Of a DNA stretch of 64,000 nt, positions 34,261-42,817 are shown one piece after another (positions within the stretch are counted from its first letter, which is position 1; every line of letters starts with the position of its first letter). Source of the DNA: Kribbella italica (GTDB lineage: Bacteria; Actinomycetota; Actinomycetes; Propionibacteriales; Kribbellaceae). The DNA lies in NCBI RefSeq assembly GCF_014205135.1, contig NZ_JACHMY010000001.1:6448001-6512000 (forward strand), read 5' to 3'. Under the pieces are notes generated by a model that saw only the letters and a program-made list of their open reading frames with translations, was not told the DNA's origin and ran no database searches. The position numbers and the translations under genes were made by a program.

Positions 34261-34722
34261 ATGACCACACCTACCGTGTACGAGTGGGCCGGCGGCGCGA
34301 AGGCGCTGCGCAGCCTGACCGAGGTGTTCTACGACCGGGTGCTCGAGGACGAGCTGCTCGCGCCCGTCTTCGCGAACATGAGCCCGAAGCACCGCGAGCA
34401 CGTCGCGCTCTGGCTGGGCGAGGTGTTCGGCGGCCCGAAGACCTACACCGACGAGCTCGGCGGCTACCCCGCCATGCTCGACCACCACATCGGCCTCGGC
34501 CTCACCGAGCAGCAACGCGCCCGCTGGGCCGCCCTGATCGCCGCCAGCGCCGACCCGGCCGGCCTGCCCACCGACCCCGAGTTCCGCTCGGCTTTCGTCG
34601 CGTACGTCGAGTGGGGCACCCGCATCGCCCTCGCCAACTCCCAACCCGGCGCCACCCCACCACCCCAAGCCCCCGTCCCCCGTTGGGGCTGGGGCGAAGC
34701 CCCGCCGTACCAACCAAGCTGA
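34261..34722 (+). CDS. Group II truncated haemoglobin-like globin
   Basis: 153 residues. The truncated globin fold shows TyrB10 at Y24 (EVFYDRVLED), a candidate proximal histidine in MLDHHIGLGL (H75 or H76) and the Trp of the GH region (W89). A Pro-rich C-terminal tail of about 25 residues (PPPQAPVPRWGWGEAPP) is extra. Such proteins bind O2 or NO and protect from nitrosative stress. The ATG follows GAGAGGGAGGG at good spacing. It ends at the edge of the C-rich low-complexity tract. Confidence 0.85.
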   Translation: MTTPTVYEWAGGAKALRSLTEVFYDRVLEDELLAPVFANMSPKHREHVALWLGEVFGGPKTYTDELGGYPAMLDHHIGLGLTEQQRARWAALIAASADPAGLPTDPEFRSAFVAYVEWGTRIALANSQPGATPPPQAPVPRWGWGEAPPYQPS

Positions 34723-34740
34723 GCCAAGCCCCGGACGGCC

Positions 34741-35470
34741 CTGCCGCCACCTCCTCACCCCCACCCCCAGGGCCGGGCCCCCGATCCTCCGAGCCCCCGA
34801 GCCCCGATCCCCCGATCCTCCGGGCACCGGCCCTCAGCCCCTGGCCCCCCGGCCTCAGGCCCCCGGCCCAGGCCCTCCCGGGTCCCAGGCCTCCGGGCCT
34901 CCCGGCCCCAAGCCCTCCCGGGCCCCCGGGCCTCCGGGGCCCCAAGCCCTCCAGGCCCCCGGCCCTAGGCCCAGGGCCGGCCCTCGATCCCCCCGGCACC
35001 CGGCGTCCCCGGGCCTCCGGGCCCCAGGCCCAGCCCCCAGCCCTCCACCCCCCGGCCCCCCGGTCTCCGGGCATCTGGCACCTCCGGCACCTTCGGGCTT
35101 CCGGCCTCCCGGCCCCAGGCCTCCGGACCCCCGGCATCTCCGGACCCCCGGCATCTCCGGACCCCCGGCATCTCCGGGCCCCCGGCACCAGGCGTCTCCG
35201 GGCCCCCGGCACCAGGCGTCCCCGGGCACTCGGCGCCAGGCGTCCCCCGGCACCCGGCGTCCGGCGTCCCCGGGCCTGCGGCCTCTCCGGGCCTCCGGGC
35301 GTCAGGCCCCCAGCCCCCAGGTCCCAGGCCCCCGGCACCTCCGGCCTCCCGGCCCCAGGCCTCCGGACCCCGGCACCTCCGGACCCCGGCACCTCCGGAC
35401 CCCCGGCACCTCCGGACCCCCGGCGCCTCCGGGCCTGCCGGCTTCCTCGCTTCCCGGCTCCTCTTCCAAG
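34741..35470. repeat. C-rich low-complexity tandem-repeat desert
   Basis: About 730 bp with almost no A or T on the plus strand and no credible gene. It is built of decaying C-rich units: three 17-bp copies of CTCCGGACCCCCGGCAT from 35120, two 24-bp copies of a CTCCGGGCCCCCGGCACC-type unit from about 35172, and several CTCCGGACCCCGGCAC copies from 35360 to 35420. A 30-bp sequence at 35101-35130 recurs exactly at 35341-35370. The lack of stops creates long false ORFs on both strands. The minus strand is G-rich and could form quadruplexes. Confidence 0.9.
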
Positions 35471-35485
35471 GTCGGACGTATGTTT

Positions 35486-35511
35486 GATTTTGCTGTGTAA
35501 ACAGCAAAATC
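35486..35511. other. AT-rich perfect hairpin
   Basis: GATTTTGCTGT (35486-35496), loop GTAA, ACAGCAAAATC (35501-35511): an 11-bp perfect inverted repeat and by far the most AT-rich stretch near it. It stands between the C-rich desert and the betaine transporter operon. There is no T-run after the 3' arm on either strand, so it may be an operator rather than a terminator. Confidence 0.7.
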
Positions 35512-35634
35512 CGTGGTGAGGTGACGGTGGTGATTGACCGCTCAGACACCCGGACCGGCACCGCCGGACCGGGCATTCGATAAAGTCGCCGTTCACGACG
35601 AACCCGGCCGCCGGGGATGCGAGGGTGAATCACT

Positions 35635-36822
35635 GTGACCGCTCAGCTCGAGTACCCCGACCCGCAGGAGTCCGAGGCCCTGCTGTCGGTCCAGGGGCTG
35701 TGGAAGGTGTTCGGCCCGAAAGCCGCCCGCGTCCCGCGCCGCCCGGAGCTGGCCGAGCTCAATCGCGCCACCCTCTACGACCGCACCGGCTGTACGGCGG
35801 CCGTCCGCGACCTGAGCTTCGACGTCGCGCCGGGCGAGGTGTTCGTGGTGATGGGCCTGTCCGGTTCCGGCAAGTCGACGCTGGTCCGGTGCCTGACCCG
35901 CCTGGTCGAGCCGACCGCGGGCCGCCTGATCTTCGAGGGTGAGGACCTGCGCGCGGCCGACGAGAAGCGGCTGCGGACGCTGCGCCGGAGCAAGTTCTCG
36001 ATGGTGTTCCAGCACTTCGGCCTGCTCCCGCACCGCAAGGTGATCGACAACGTCTCGTACGGGCTGGAGGTCCGTGGCGAGAGCAAGCCGGACCGCAAGC
36101 GCCGCGCCCAGGAAGTGATCGACCTGGTCGGCCTGTCCGGGAACGAGAACATGTACCCCGAGCAGCTGTCCGGCGGCATGCAGCAGCGGGTCGGCCTGGC
36201 CCGCGCGCTGGCCAACGACCCGGACGTGCTGCTGTTCGACGAGCCGTTCTCCGCGCTCGACCCGCTGATCCGCCGCGAGATGCAGACCGAGGTCGTCCGG
36301 CTGCACCGCGAGGTCGGCAAGACGATGGTGTTCATCACCCACGACCTGTCCGAGGCGCTCAAGCTCGGTGACCGGATCCTGCTGATGCGCGACGGCGCCG
36401 CCGTCCAGCTCGGCACCGGCGACGAGCTGGTCGGCGCTCCGGCCGACGACTACGTGCGCGAGTTCGTCCGCGACATCCCGCGGGCCGACGTCCTGACCCT
36501 GCGCTGGATCGTCCGCCCACCCCGCGACGGAGAGCAGCTGGACGGGCCGGAGCTCGGCCCCGACGTCCTGGTCCGCGAGGCGACCCGGCTCGTGCTCGAG
36601 TCGGACCGCCCGGTGAAGGTCGTCGCCGAGGGCCAGTTGCTCGGCGTGATCGGCGACGAGGAGATCCTCGCCGTCGTCGCGGACGCGGCTCCGTCCGGCG
36701 CAACCACCCTGTACGGCGCGAGCGGGGCCTCCGGCTCAGCGACACTCGCGTCGGGCTCCTCCGGCTCGGGCCCCGCCGTGCCGGGTGCCCCCGGCTCGGC
36801 TGCCTCCTCCCCGCGCTCCTGA
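35635..36822 (+). CDS. Glycine betaine/proline ABC transporter ATP-binding protein (ProV/OpuAA)
   Basis: 395 residues. It powers osmoprotectant uptake. The N terminus has the OpuA-type GLWKVFG start and a TLYDRTGCTAAVRDLSFDV stretch. Walker A GLSGSGKST lies at 74-82, the signature is LSGGMQQRVGLARAL and Walker B is VLLFDEPFSALDP. A C-terminal region of about 85 residues is a single CBS-like module (DVLVREATRLVLESDRPVKVV) where OpuAA usually has two CBS domains. A Ser/Gly/Ala-rich tail closes the protein. GTG at 35635 follows GAGGGTGAA. The permease start overlaps its stop. Confidence 0.92.
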   Translation: MTAQLEYPDPQESEALLSVQGLWKVFGPKAARVPRRPELAELNRATLYDRTGCTAAVRDLSFDVAPGEVFVVMGLSGSGKSTLVRCLTRLVEPTAGRLIFEGEDLRAADEKRLRTLRRSKFSMVFQHFGLLPHRKVIDNVSYGLEVRGESKPDRKRRAQEVIDLVGLSGNENMYPEQLSGGMQQRVGLARALANDPDVLLFDEPFSALDPLIRREMQTEVVRLHREVGKTMVFITHDLSEALKLGDRILLMRDGAAVQLGTGDELVGAPADDYVREFVRDIPRADVLTLRWIVRPPRDGEQLDGPELGPDVLVREATRLVLESDRPVKVVAEGQLLGVIGDEEILAVVADAAPSGATTLYGASGASGSATLASGSSGSGPAVPGAPGSAASSPRS

Positions 36823-38783
36823 TGGCGTCCATCACCGGCTCGATCGAGCTGATCGTCCGCAAACCCCGCAAGGTCGTGCTCGTCGGCGGCCTGCTCGTCG
36901 TCTGGCTCGCGCTCTGGTTCGTCCTACGGGGCGTCCACACGCTGACGCTCGGCGGGCAGGACACGACGCCGTTCCACCGCTGGCTGACCGAACAGGCCGG
37001 CGTGGTCGGCAGCGGCAACGCGATCTCGGACGGGATCCGGGTCGTCGTCGACCAGCTCGTCGTCCTGCTGCAGAGCCTGATCGCCCAGCCGTCGTACGGG
37101 CGGCCGGTGCCGGTCGTCGGCTGGCTCGGCGTCGTCGCGCTCTCGGCGTTCCTGGCCTGGGCCTTCGGCAACTGGAAGGTCGCGCTGCTGACCGCGGCCG
37201 GGCTCACCTTCATCGGGCTGCAGGGGTTGTGGCAGGAGAGCATGGACACGCTCTCGCTCACGATCGCGGCCGTCGTCCTGGCGCTCCTGGCCGGGATCCC
37301 GCTGGGCATCTGGGCCGGCCTCTCGGACCGGTTCTTCAAGGTCGCGACGCTGGTGCTCGACCTGATGCAGACGCTGCCCACGTTCGTGTACCTCGCGCCG
37401 CTGACGCTGTTCTTCGCGATCGGCCCGGCCGCCGCGACCATCGCGACGCTGATCTACGCCGCGCCGCCCGTCGTCCGGCTGACCGCGCACGCGATCCGAT
37501 CGGTCCCGGCCGAGAGCGTCGAGGCGGCCCGCTCGCTCGGCTCGACCCGCGGCCAGACGCTGGCCAAGGTGCTGCTGCCGATGTCGCGCAGCACGGTCGT
37601 GGTCGGGATCAACCAGACCATCATGGCCGCGCTGTCGATGGTCACCGTCGCCGCGCTGATCGACGCGCCCGGCCTCGGGCAGACCGTGCTGAAGGCGCTG
37701 CAGACGCTCGACGTCGGGGTCGCGTTCAACGCCGGTCTGGCGATCGTCGTGCTCGCGATCGTGCTCGACCGCGTGACCACCGCCGCGGGCGACCGGCCCT
37801 GGCGGGTGGCCAGCCTGCGGCGCAAGATCCTGCTCGGCGCGGGCGCCCTCGGCGTCCTGGTCGCGATCTGGTTCTCCCGGACCTACCTGTGGGCGGCCGA
37901 GTTCCCGACCGACGTGAACCTCGGCTCCCGGATCGCAGTCGCGGCGGCCGACGTGACCGCCTGGGTGCAGGACGTCTTCGGCGGCTTCACGTACGGCGTC
38001 CGCGACGCGGTCACGTTCGGCGTCCTCAACCCGCTGCAGGCGCTGCTCACCGAGTCGCCCTGGTGGCTGGTGACCGCCGCCGTGGTCGCGCTGGCGATGG
38101 TGCTCGGCGGATGGCGCGCCGCGCTTCCGGCGACGGCCTGCCTGCTGCTCCTGGTCGGGACCGGGGTCTGGCACGACGCGATGGTGACGCTCGCGTCGAC
38201 ACTGCTGGCCACCGTCGTGGTGGTTGCCGTCGGCATCGTTCTCGGCGTGTGGACCGGGCGCAACCAGCGGGTCGACAACTGGGTCCGGCCGGTCCTCGAC
38301 GCGGGGCAGACGATGCCGCCGTTCGTGTACCTGGTGCCGTTCCTGGCGCTGTTCGGGACCAGCCGGTTCACCGCGATCGCGGCCGCTGTCGTGTTCGCCG
38401 TACCGGTCACCACCAAGATCGTTGCCGACGGCATCCGAGCGGTCCCGGTGGCGACCGTCGAGGCGGCGAACTCGGTCGGCTCCAGCACCTGGCAGGTGAT
38501 CAGCAAGGTCCAGCTGCCGGTGGCCCGCCGGGCGATCACGCTGGCGGTGAACCAGGGCCTGATCTACGTGCTCTCGATGGTCGTCGTCGGCGGCCTGGTC
38601 GGTGCCGGCGCGCTCGGGTACGACGTGGCCGCGGGCTTCGCGCAGAGCGAACTGTACGGCAAGGGCCTCGCGGCCGGGCTGGCGATCGTGCTGCTGGGTG
38701 TGATGCTCGACCGGATCACGCAAGCGGCTGCTCGGCGTACGAGGAAGTTCAGAGGAACAGTCAGAGGAGACAACCTGTGGTGA
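36822..38783 (+). CDS. Glycine betaine/proline ABC permease, two permease domains fused
   Basis: 653 residues. Two complete BPD_transp_1 permease modules are in tandem in one chain. The first (about 125-320) has EAA loop ESVEAARSLGSTRGQTLAKVLLP, and the second (about 445-640) has ATVEAANSVGSSTWQVISKVQLP. About eleven to twelve membrane helices are predicted. The classical ProW has one module per chain and dimerises, so this fusion fixes the pair. The ATG overlaps the ATPase stop (TGATG), and the binding-protein gene starts 7 nt before this stop. Use of the substrate at low osmolarity cannot be read from the sequence. Confidence 0.9.
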   Translation: MASITGSIELIVRKPRKVVLVGGLLVVWLALWFVLRGVHTLTLGGQDTTPFHRWLTEQAGVVGSGNAISDGIRVVVDQLVVLLQSLIAQPSYGRPVPVVGWLGVVALSAFLAWAFGNWKVALLTAAGLTFIGLQGLWQESMDTLSLTIAAVVLALLAGIPLGIWAGLSDRFFKVATLVLDLMQTLPTFVYLAPLTLFFAIGPAAATIATLIYAAPPVVRLTAHAIRSVPAESVEAARSLGSTRGQTLAKVLLPMSRSTVVVGINQTIMAALSMVTVAALIDAPGLGQTVLKALQTLDVGVAFNAGLAIVVLAIVLDRVTTAAGDRPWRVASLRRKILLGAGALGVLVAIWFSRTYLWAAEFPTDVNLGSRIAVAAADVTAWVQDVFGGFTYGVRDAVTFGVLNPLQALLTESPWWLVTAAVVALAMVLGGWRAALPATACLLLLVGTGVWHDAMVTLASTLLATVVVVAVGIVLGVWTGRNQRVDNWVRPVLDAGQTMPPFVYLVPFLALFGTSRFTAIAAAVVFAVPVTTKIVADGIRAVPVATVEAANSVGSSTWQVISKVQLPVARRAITLAVNQGLIYVLSMVVVGGLVGAGALGYDVAAGFAQSELYGKGLAAGLAIVLLGVMLDRITQAAARRTRKFRGTVRGDNLW

Positions 38784-39739
38784 CGAACAAGCTCCGCTCC
38801 GTCGGAGTGCTGAGCGCGCTGGCGCTGGCCCTGACCGCCTGTGGCGGCGCGAAGGTCGGCGAGGCCGAGAAGCCGGCCGACGGCGGCAAGGAGTGCGGCA
38901 CCTTCAACCTGGCCGTCAACCCGTGGGTCGGCTACGAGGCGAACGCCGCGGTGGTGGCCTACGTCGCGACCAAGGACCTCGGCTGCACGGTGACCAAGAA
39001 GAACCTCAAGGAGGAGATCTCCTGGCAGGGCTTCGGCACCGGTGAGGTGGACGCCGTGCTGGAGAACTGGGGTCACGAGGACCTGAAGAAGAAGTACGTC
39101 GAGCAGCAGAAGGTCGCCGTCGTCGTCGGTCCGTCGGGCAACAAGGGCGTGATCGGCTGGTACCTGCCGCCGTGGCTCGCGGCCGAGAAGCCCGAGCTCA
39201 AGGACTGGAACAACCTGAACAAGTTCGCCTCGCTGTTCAAGACCTCGGAGTCCGGCGGCAAGGGCCAGCTGCTGGACGGCGACCCGTCGTTCGTCACCAA
39301 CGACGAGGCGCTGGTGAAGAACCTGCGACTCGACTACAAGGTCGTGTACGCCGGCAGCGAGACCGCGCTGATCCAGGCCTTCCGGGACGCGGAGAAGAAC
39401 AAGAAGCCGGTGATCGGCTACTTCTACGAGCCGCAGTGGTTCTTCAACGAGCTGAAGCTGGTCAAGGTCGACCTCCCGGCGTACAAGACCGGCTGCGACG
39501 CCGACCCGGCGAAGGTCGCCTGCGACTACCCGGCGTACGACCTGGACAAGATCGTGTCGAAGAAGTTCGCCGACTCCGGCAGCCCGGCGTACGACCTGGT
39601 GAAGAACTTCAGCTGGACCAACGACGACCAGAACGTCGTCGCGAAGTACATCGCCGAGGACAAGATGACGCCCGACGCGGCGGCCGAGAAGTGGGTCAAC
39701 GAGAACCGCTCGAAGGTCGACGCCTGGCTCGGGAAATAG
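38777..39739 (+). CDS. Glycine betaine/proline-binding lipoprotein (OpuAC-like)
   Basis: 320 residues with a lipobox (LTAC, about residue 22), then an OpuAC domain: FNLAVNPWVGYEANAAVVAYV, an ISWQGFGTGEVDAVLENWGHED stretch, and a C-terminal FYEPQWFFNELKLVKVDLP. The aromatic box that clamps quaternary amines would be supplied by Trp residues such as W in WVGYE and W in EPQWFF. GTG at 38777 (or 38780) follows AGGAGA at good spacing. The last 44 bp overlap, tail to tail, the SARP gene on the other strand. Confidence 0.9.
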   Translation: MVTNKLRSVGVLSALALALTACGGAKVGEAEKPADGGKECGTFNLAVNPWVGYEANAAVVAYVATKDLGCTVTKKNLKEEISWQGFGTGEVDAVLENWGHEDLKKKYVEQQKVAVVVGPSGNKGVIGWYLPPWLAAEKPELKDWNNLNKFASLFKTSESGGKGQLLDGDPSFVTNDEALVKNLRLDYKVVYAGSETALIQAFRDAEKNKKPVIGYFYEPQWFFNELKLVKVDLPAYKTGCDADPAKVACDYPAYDLDKIVSKKFADSGSPAYDLVKNFSWTNDDQNVVAKYIAEDKMTPDAAAEKWVNENRSKVDAWLGK

Positions 39740-42700
39740 CCGCACCGATCCGCCGTACGTCGAACTGCTCGCCGGGTGGCAGGGGAACCCCCACCGCCCG
39801 GCGCCGCTCCTCCGCCTCCGCCAGCAGTACGGCGGCCTGGCGGCTGAGCTCGACGGACTCCTGACCGCCGGTCGCCAGGGCAGCTGCTGCCTTGGCGCCG
39901 GCGAGTCCCTCCAGCGTCAGCGCGACGGCGCGTTCGTCGCCGGTGGACTCGGCGGCGACCCGTGCCTGGAGCTGGAGCTGCTCGGCCCGGAGGTAGTCGC
40001 CGCGTTGCTCGGCGACGAAGCCGAGCTGGGCGAGGATGAAGGCGATCCCCGCGACTCCGTCGACCTGCCGCAGCCAGTCGAGCGGTCTGGTCAGGTGGTA
40101 CTCGGCGTCGTCGAGCCGGCCCTGCCACCGGGCGCTCAGCCCGAGCCCGACCTCGGCGTACTCCTCGGCGGACTTGTTGGACTGCTCCAAGGCCAGCCGG
40201 CGGGCCCGCTCGTGCAGCTCGTCGGCCTGCGCGTAGTCGCCGGACAGCAGCGCGATGCGGCCGAGCCCGGAGGTCCGGAACGACACCTCCGTCCAGCTGC
40301 CCAGGTCCTCGGCCGCGCGCAGCGCCTCCAGCAGGCGGCGCCGGGCGGTCGGGTAGTCGCCACTGATCTCGGCTGCCACGATCAGCGAGTAGTTCGCCTG
40401 CAGCCGGCCCCATGTGTCGTCCAGCTGGTCGAACAGCTCCAGACTCCGTACGCCGTCCTGGTGCAGGCCGTCCAGGTCCACGTGGACGAGCGAGAGTTGC
40501 GCCCGCGTGCTGAGCGCCGCGGCGACCCCCCAGCGATCGTCGAGCCTGGTGAAGGTGTCGATCGACCGGTTGATCCGCGCCATCAGGACGTCCGGGTCGC
40601 CGTACGCCCACTGGGTCGATACGAGGAACCACTCCGCCCTGGCGAGCCCGTGGGGATCGTCGATCACCTCGTAGAGCGCCAGCGCTCGGTCACTGGCTTC
40701 GGTCAGGTTGCCGCTGTCCGCTGCCGTCGCAGCGAGCCCGACACTCCAGACCGTTGCCGCGGCCCGAGCAGCTGACGCAGGCCCCGGTACGGCGAGGGCC
40801 GCGGCCAGTGCACGGCGGCCCTCACCCAGTCGGCCCCGGAGGTACCAGTACCAGGCCATGGCGTTGACCAGGCGCAACGCCTGCTCCGCCGAAGCGTGGT
40901 GGAGGGCTGCCCGGACGTTGGCTGCCTCGTGGTCGAGCGTCTCCAGCCACCTGCGCTGGCCGGGACCCCGCAGGTGCGGCTCTGCCTGCTCGGCCAGCGA
41001 CACGTAGTACGCGGTGTGACGGCGGCGGAGGCGAGGCTCCTCGCCGGACTCGATGAGGCGTTCGAGGCTGTAGGCGCCGACGCTCTCCAGCAGGCGGTAG
41101 CGGCCGGCGGCAGGGACCACCAGCGATCTGTCGACGAGCCTGGCCAGCAGGTCGTCCGGGAGCTCGCTGACCTCCGCCGCTGCCTCCAGGCTGAAGCTCT
41201 CCGCGTGGACCGCCAGCCGCCGGAGCATGGTGCGTTCGTCCTCGCTGAGAAGGTCCCAGCTCCAGTCGATGGTCGCCCTGAGCGTTCGCTGCCGCTCCGG
41301 TACGCCGCGCCCGCCCGCCAGCAGCCGGAACCGGTCATCCAGCCGCTGCGCCAGCGCCCGTACGCCGAGCGCGCGCACGCGGGTCGCCGCGAGCTCCAGC
41401 GCGAGCGGGATGCCGTCCAGCCGCCGGCAGATCGCCGCCACGGCCTCCGGGTCGTCCACCTCGGCTGCTGCCGCTTCAGCCCGCAGCTGGAACAGCTGAG
41501 CGGCCGCAGCCGGAGTCAGTGGGGTCACCTCGAGCAGGTGCTCACCACCGAGGCCCAGCGGCTCCCTGCTGGTCGCCAGCACGCGCAGCCCGGGCACGCC
41601 CGCCAGCAGGCGGCCGACGAGGTCGGCCACCGGCTCCAGGACGTGCTCGCAGTTGTCCAGCACGAGCAGGGTCTCGCGGGTGGTCAGAGACTCGACCAGC
41701 CGCTGGCCGAGCTCCTGCGGCTCGGGCACACGCAGCAGGTCGTCGCGCAGCCCGACTCCCGCCGCGACGGCATCCACCACCTCGTCACCGCTGACTGCTG
41801 CCAGCTCCACCCACCTGACCTGAGCCGACGACTCTTGCCGAGCGGTCTCCAGCGCCAGGCGGGTCTTGCCGACTCCGCCCGGGCCGATCAGCGTGACCAG
41901 GCGGGCCGTGGTGAGCTGCACCTGAGCATCCGTGAGGGCCGCCTCCCGACCGATCAGGTCGTTCAGCGGGGCAGGGAGGAGACCGGCCGAGACGTGGTCG
42001 GGCCGGTCTCCGAGCAACGCCGGGTCGTGCCGGAGGATCGCCTGGTGGACCGCGCTCAGCTCGGGACCTGGGTCAGCGCCCAGCTCCTCCGCGAGGGCCC
42101 GCCGCAGCTCGTCGTACGCCTTCAGTGCCTCGTCCTGCCGGCCGGCCCGGTACAAAGCCCGGAGCTGAATCGCCCGCAGGCGTTCCCGGAGGGGATGGAG
42201 CCGGACCAGCTCGGCCAGTTTCCCGAGCGGATCGCCCTCGGTCGACCCGTCCAGCAGGTCCTCGAGAGCGGTCAGGCGCTGCTCCTCCAGGCGGTCTCGC
42301 GCCGCCCGGGCGAACTCGCGGTCCACGACCTCGGCGTACGGCGTGCCTCGCCAGAGCGCCAGGGCCTGCCGCAGGAGCTCGATCCGTCGGCCGGCTTCGC
42401 TCTGCTCGGCCGCGCTACGCAGGAGGTCCTCGAACTTGTTGCTGTCGACAACTTCTGTCGGCACCTGCAGCGTGTAGCCCACGGGGCCGTGCGTGACGAG
42501 GGATCTACCGCCCGGCTCGGCCCGCTCGAGCGCCGTACGGAGTTGGGAGACGCGCGCCTGGAGAGTGCCGAGCGCGTTGCGGGGCGGCCGGTCGCCCCAG
42601 ACGTCGTCGAGCAGCCGGTCCGCGCTGACCGGGTGGCCGCGGTGCACCAGCAGATCGAGCAGCAGGACGCGGACCTTCGTGTCGGGCACGGTGACCGGCT

Positions 42701-42749
42701 CGCCCGCGTCCGTGCGGACGACCAGCGGACCGAGCACGTCGAAGAACAC
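39696..42749 (-). CDS. SARP/AfsR-type regulator: wHTH, BTAD, NB-ARC ATPase, TPR
   Basis: 1017 residues. OmpR-like winged helix about 1-95 (RLLDDVWGDRPPRNALGTLQARVSQLRTAL), bacterial transcriptional activation domain about 98-240, NB-ARC/AP-ATPase with P-loop GPGGVGKT at 289-296 and LLVLDNCEHVLEPVADLV, then TPR-like helices to the end. AfsR of Streptomyces has this order. SARPs bind direct repeats spaced by about 11 bp. No biosynthetic cluster is adjacent, so it may act elsewhere. It is divergent from the imine-reductase-like gene, and its 3' end overlaps the betaine-binding gene by 44 bp. Confidence 0.93.
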   Translation of the reverse strand: MFFDVLGPLVVRTDAGEPVTVPDTKVRVLLLDLLVHRGHPVSADRLLDDVWGDRPPRNALGTLQARVSQLRTALERAEPGGRSLVTHGPVGYTLQVPTEVVDSNKFEDLLRSAAEQSEAGRRIELLRQALALWRGTPYAEVVDREFARAARDRLEEQRLTALEDLLDGSTEGDPLGKLAELVRLHPLRERLRAIQLRALYRAGRQDEALKAYDELRRALAEELGADPGPELSAVHQAILRHDPALLGDRPDHVSAGLLPAPLNDLIGREAALTDAQVQLTTARLVTLIGPGGVGKTRLALETARQESSAQVRWVELAAVSGDEVVDAVAAGVGLRDDLLRVPEPQELGQRLVESLTTRETLLVLDNCEHVLEPVADLVGRLLAGVPGLRVLATSREPLGLGGEHLLEVTPLTPAAAAQLFQLRAEAAAAEVDDPEAVAAICRRLDGIPLALELAATRVRALGVRALAQRLDDRFRLLAGGRGVPERQRTLRATIDWSWDLLSEDERTMLRRLAVHAESFSLEAAAEVSELPDDLLARLVDRSLVVPAAGRYRLLESVGAYSLERLIESGEEPRLRRRHTAYYVSLAEQAEPHLRGPGQRRWLETLDHEAANVRAALHHASAEQALRLVNAMAWYWYLRGRLGEGRRALAAALAVPGPASAARAAATVWSVGLAATAADSGNLTEASDRALALYEVIDDPHGLARAEWFLVSTQWAYGDPDVLMARINRSIDTFTRLDDRWGVAAALSTRAQLSLVHVDLDGLHQDGVRSLELFDQLDDTWGRLQANYSLIVAAEISGDYPTARRRLLEALRAAEDLGSWTEVSFRTSGLGRIALLSGDYAQADELHERARRLALEQSNKSAEEYAEVGLGLSARWQGRLDDAEYHLTRPLDWLRQVDGVAGIAFILAQLGFVAEQRGDYLRAEQLQLQARVAAESTGDERAVALTLEGLAGAKAAAALATGGQESVELSRQAAVLLAEAEERRRAVGVPLPPGEQFDVRRIGAAISRARRRPSSGSR

Positions 42750-42817
42750 GCCGCAACAGTAGCCAGCGGGTCCGACACCCGTAGTGAATCCGTAGCGGGC
42801 CCGGCCAGGATCGCCGC

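Noticed and set aside
35120..35425. Possible CRISPR array from regularly spaced repeats
   Set aside because: The units are adjoining and of variable length (16, 17, 24 bp), without unique spacers of fixed size and without cas genes.
34284..35519. A 411-residue proline-rich open frame across the C-rich tract
   Set aside because: It overlaps the globin gene in another frame, is made only of low-complexity Pro/Gly/Arg/Ser, and frames on the other strand are open too, so it reflects missing stop codons.
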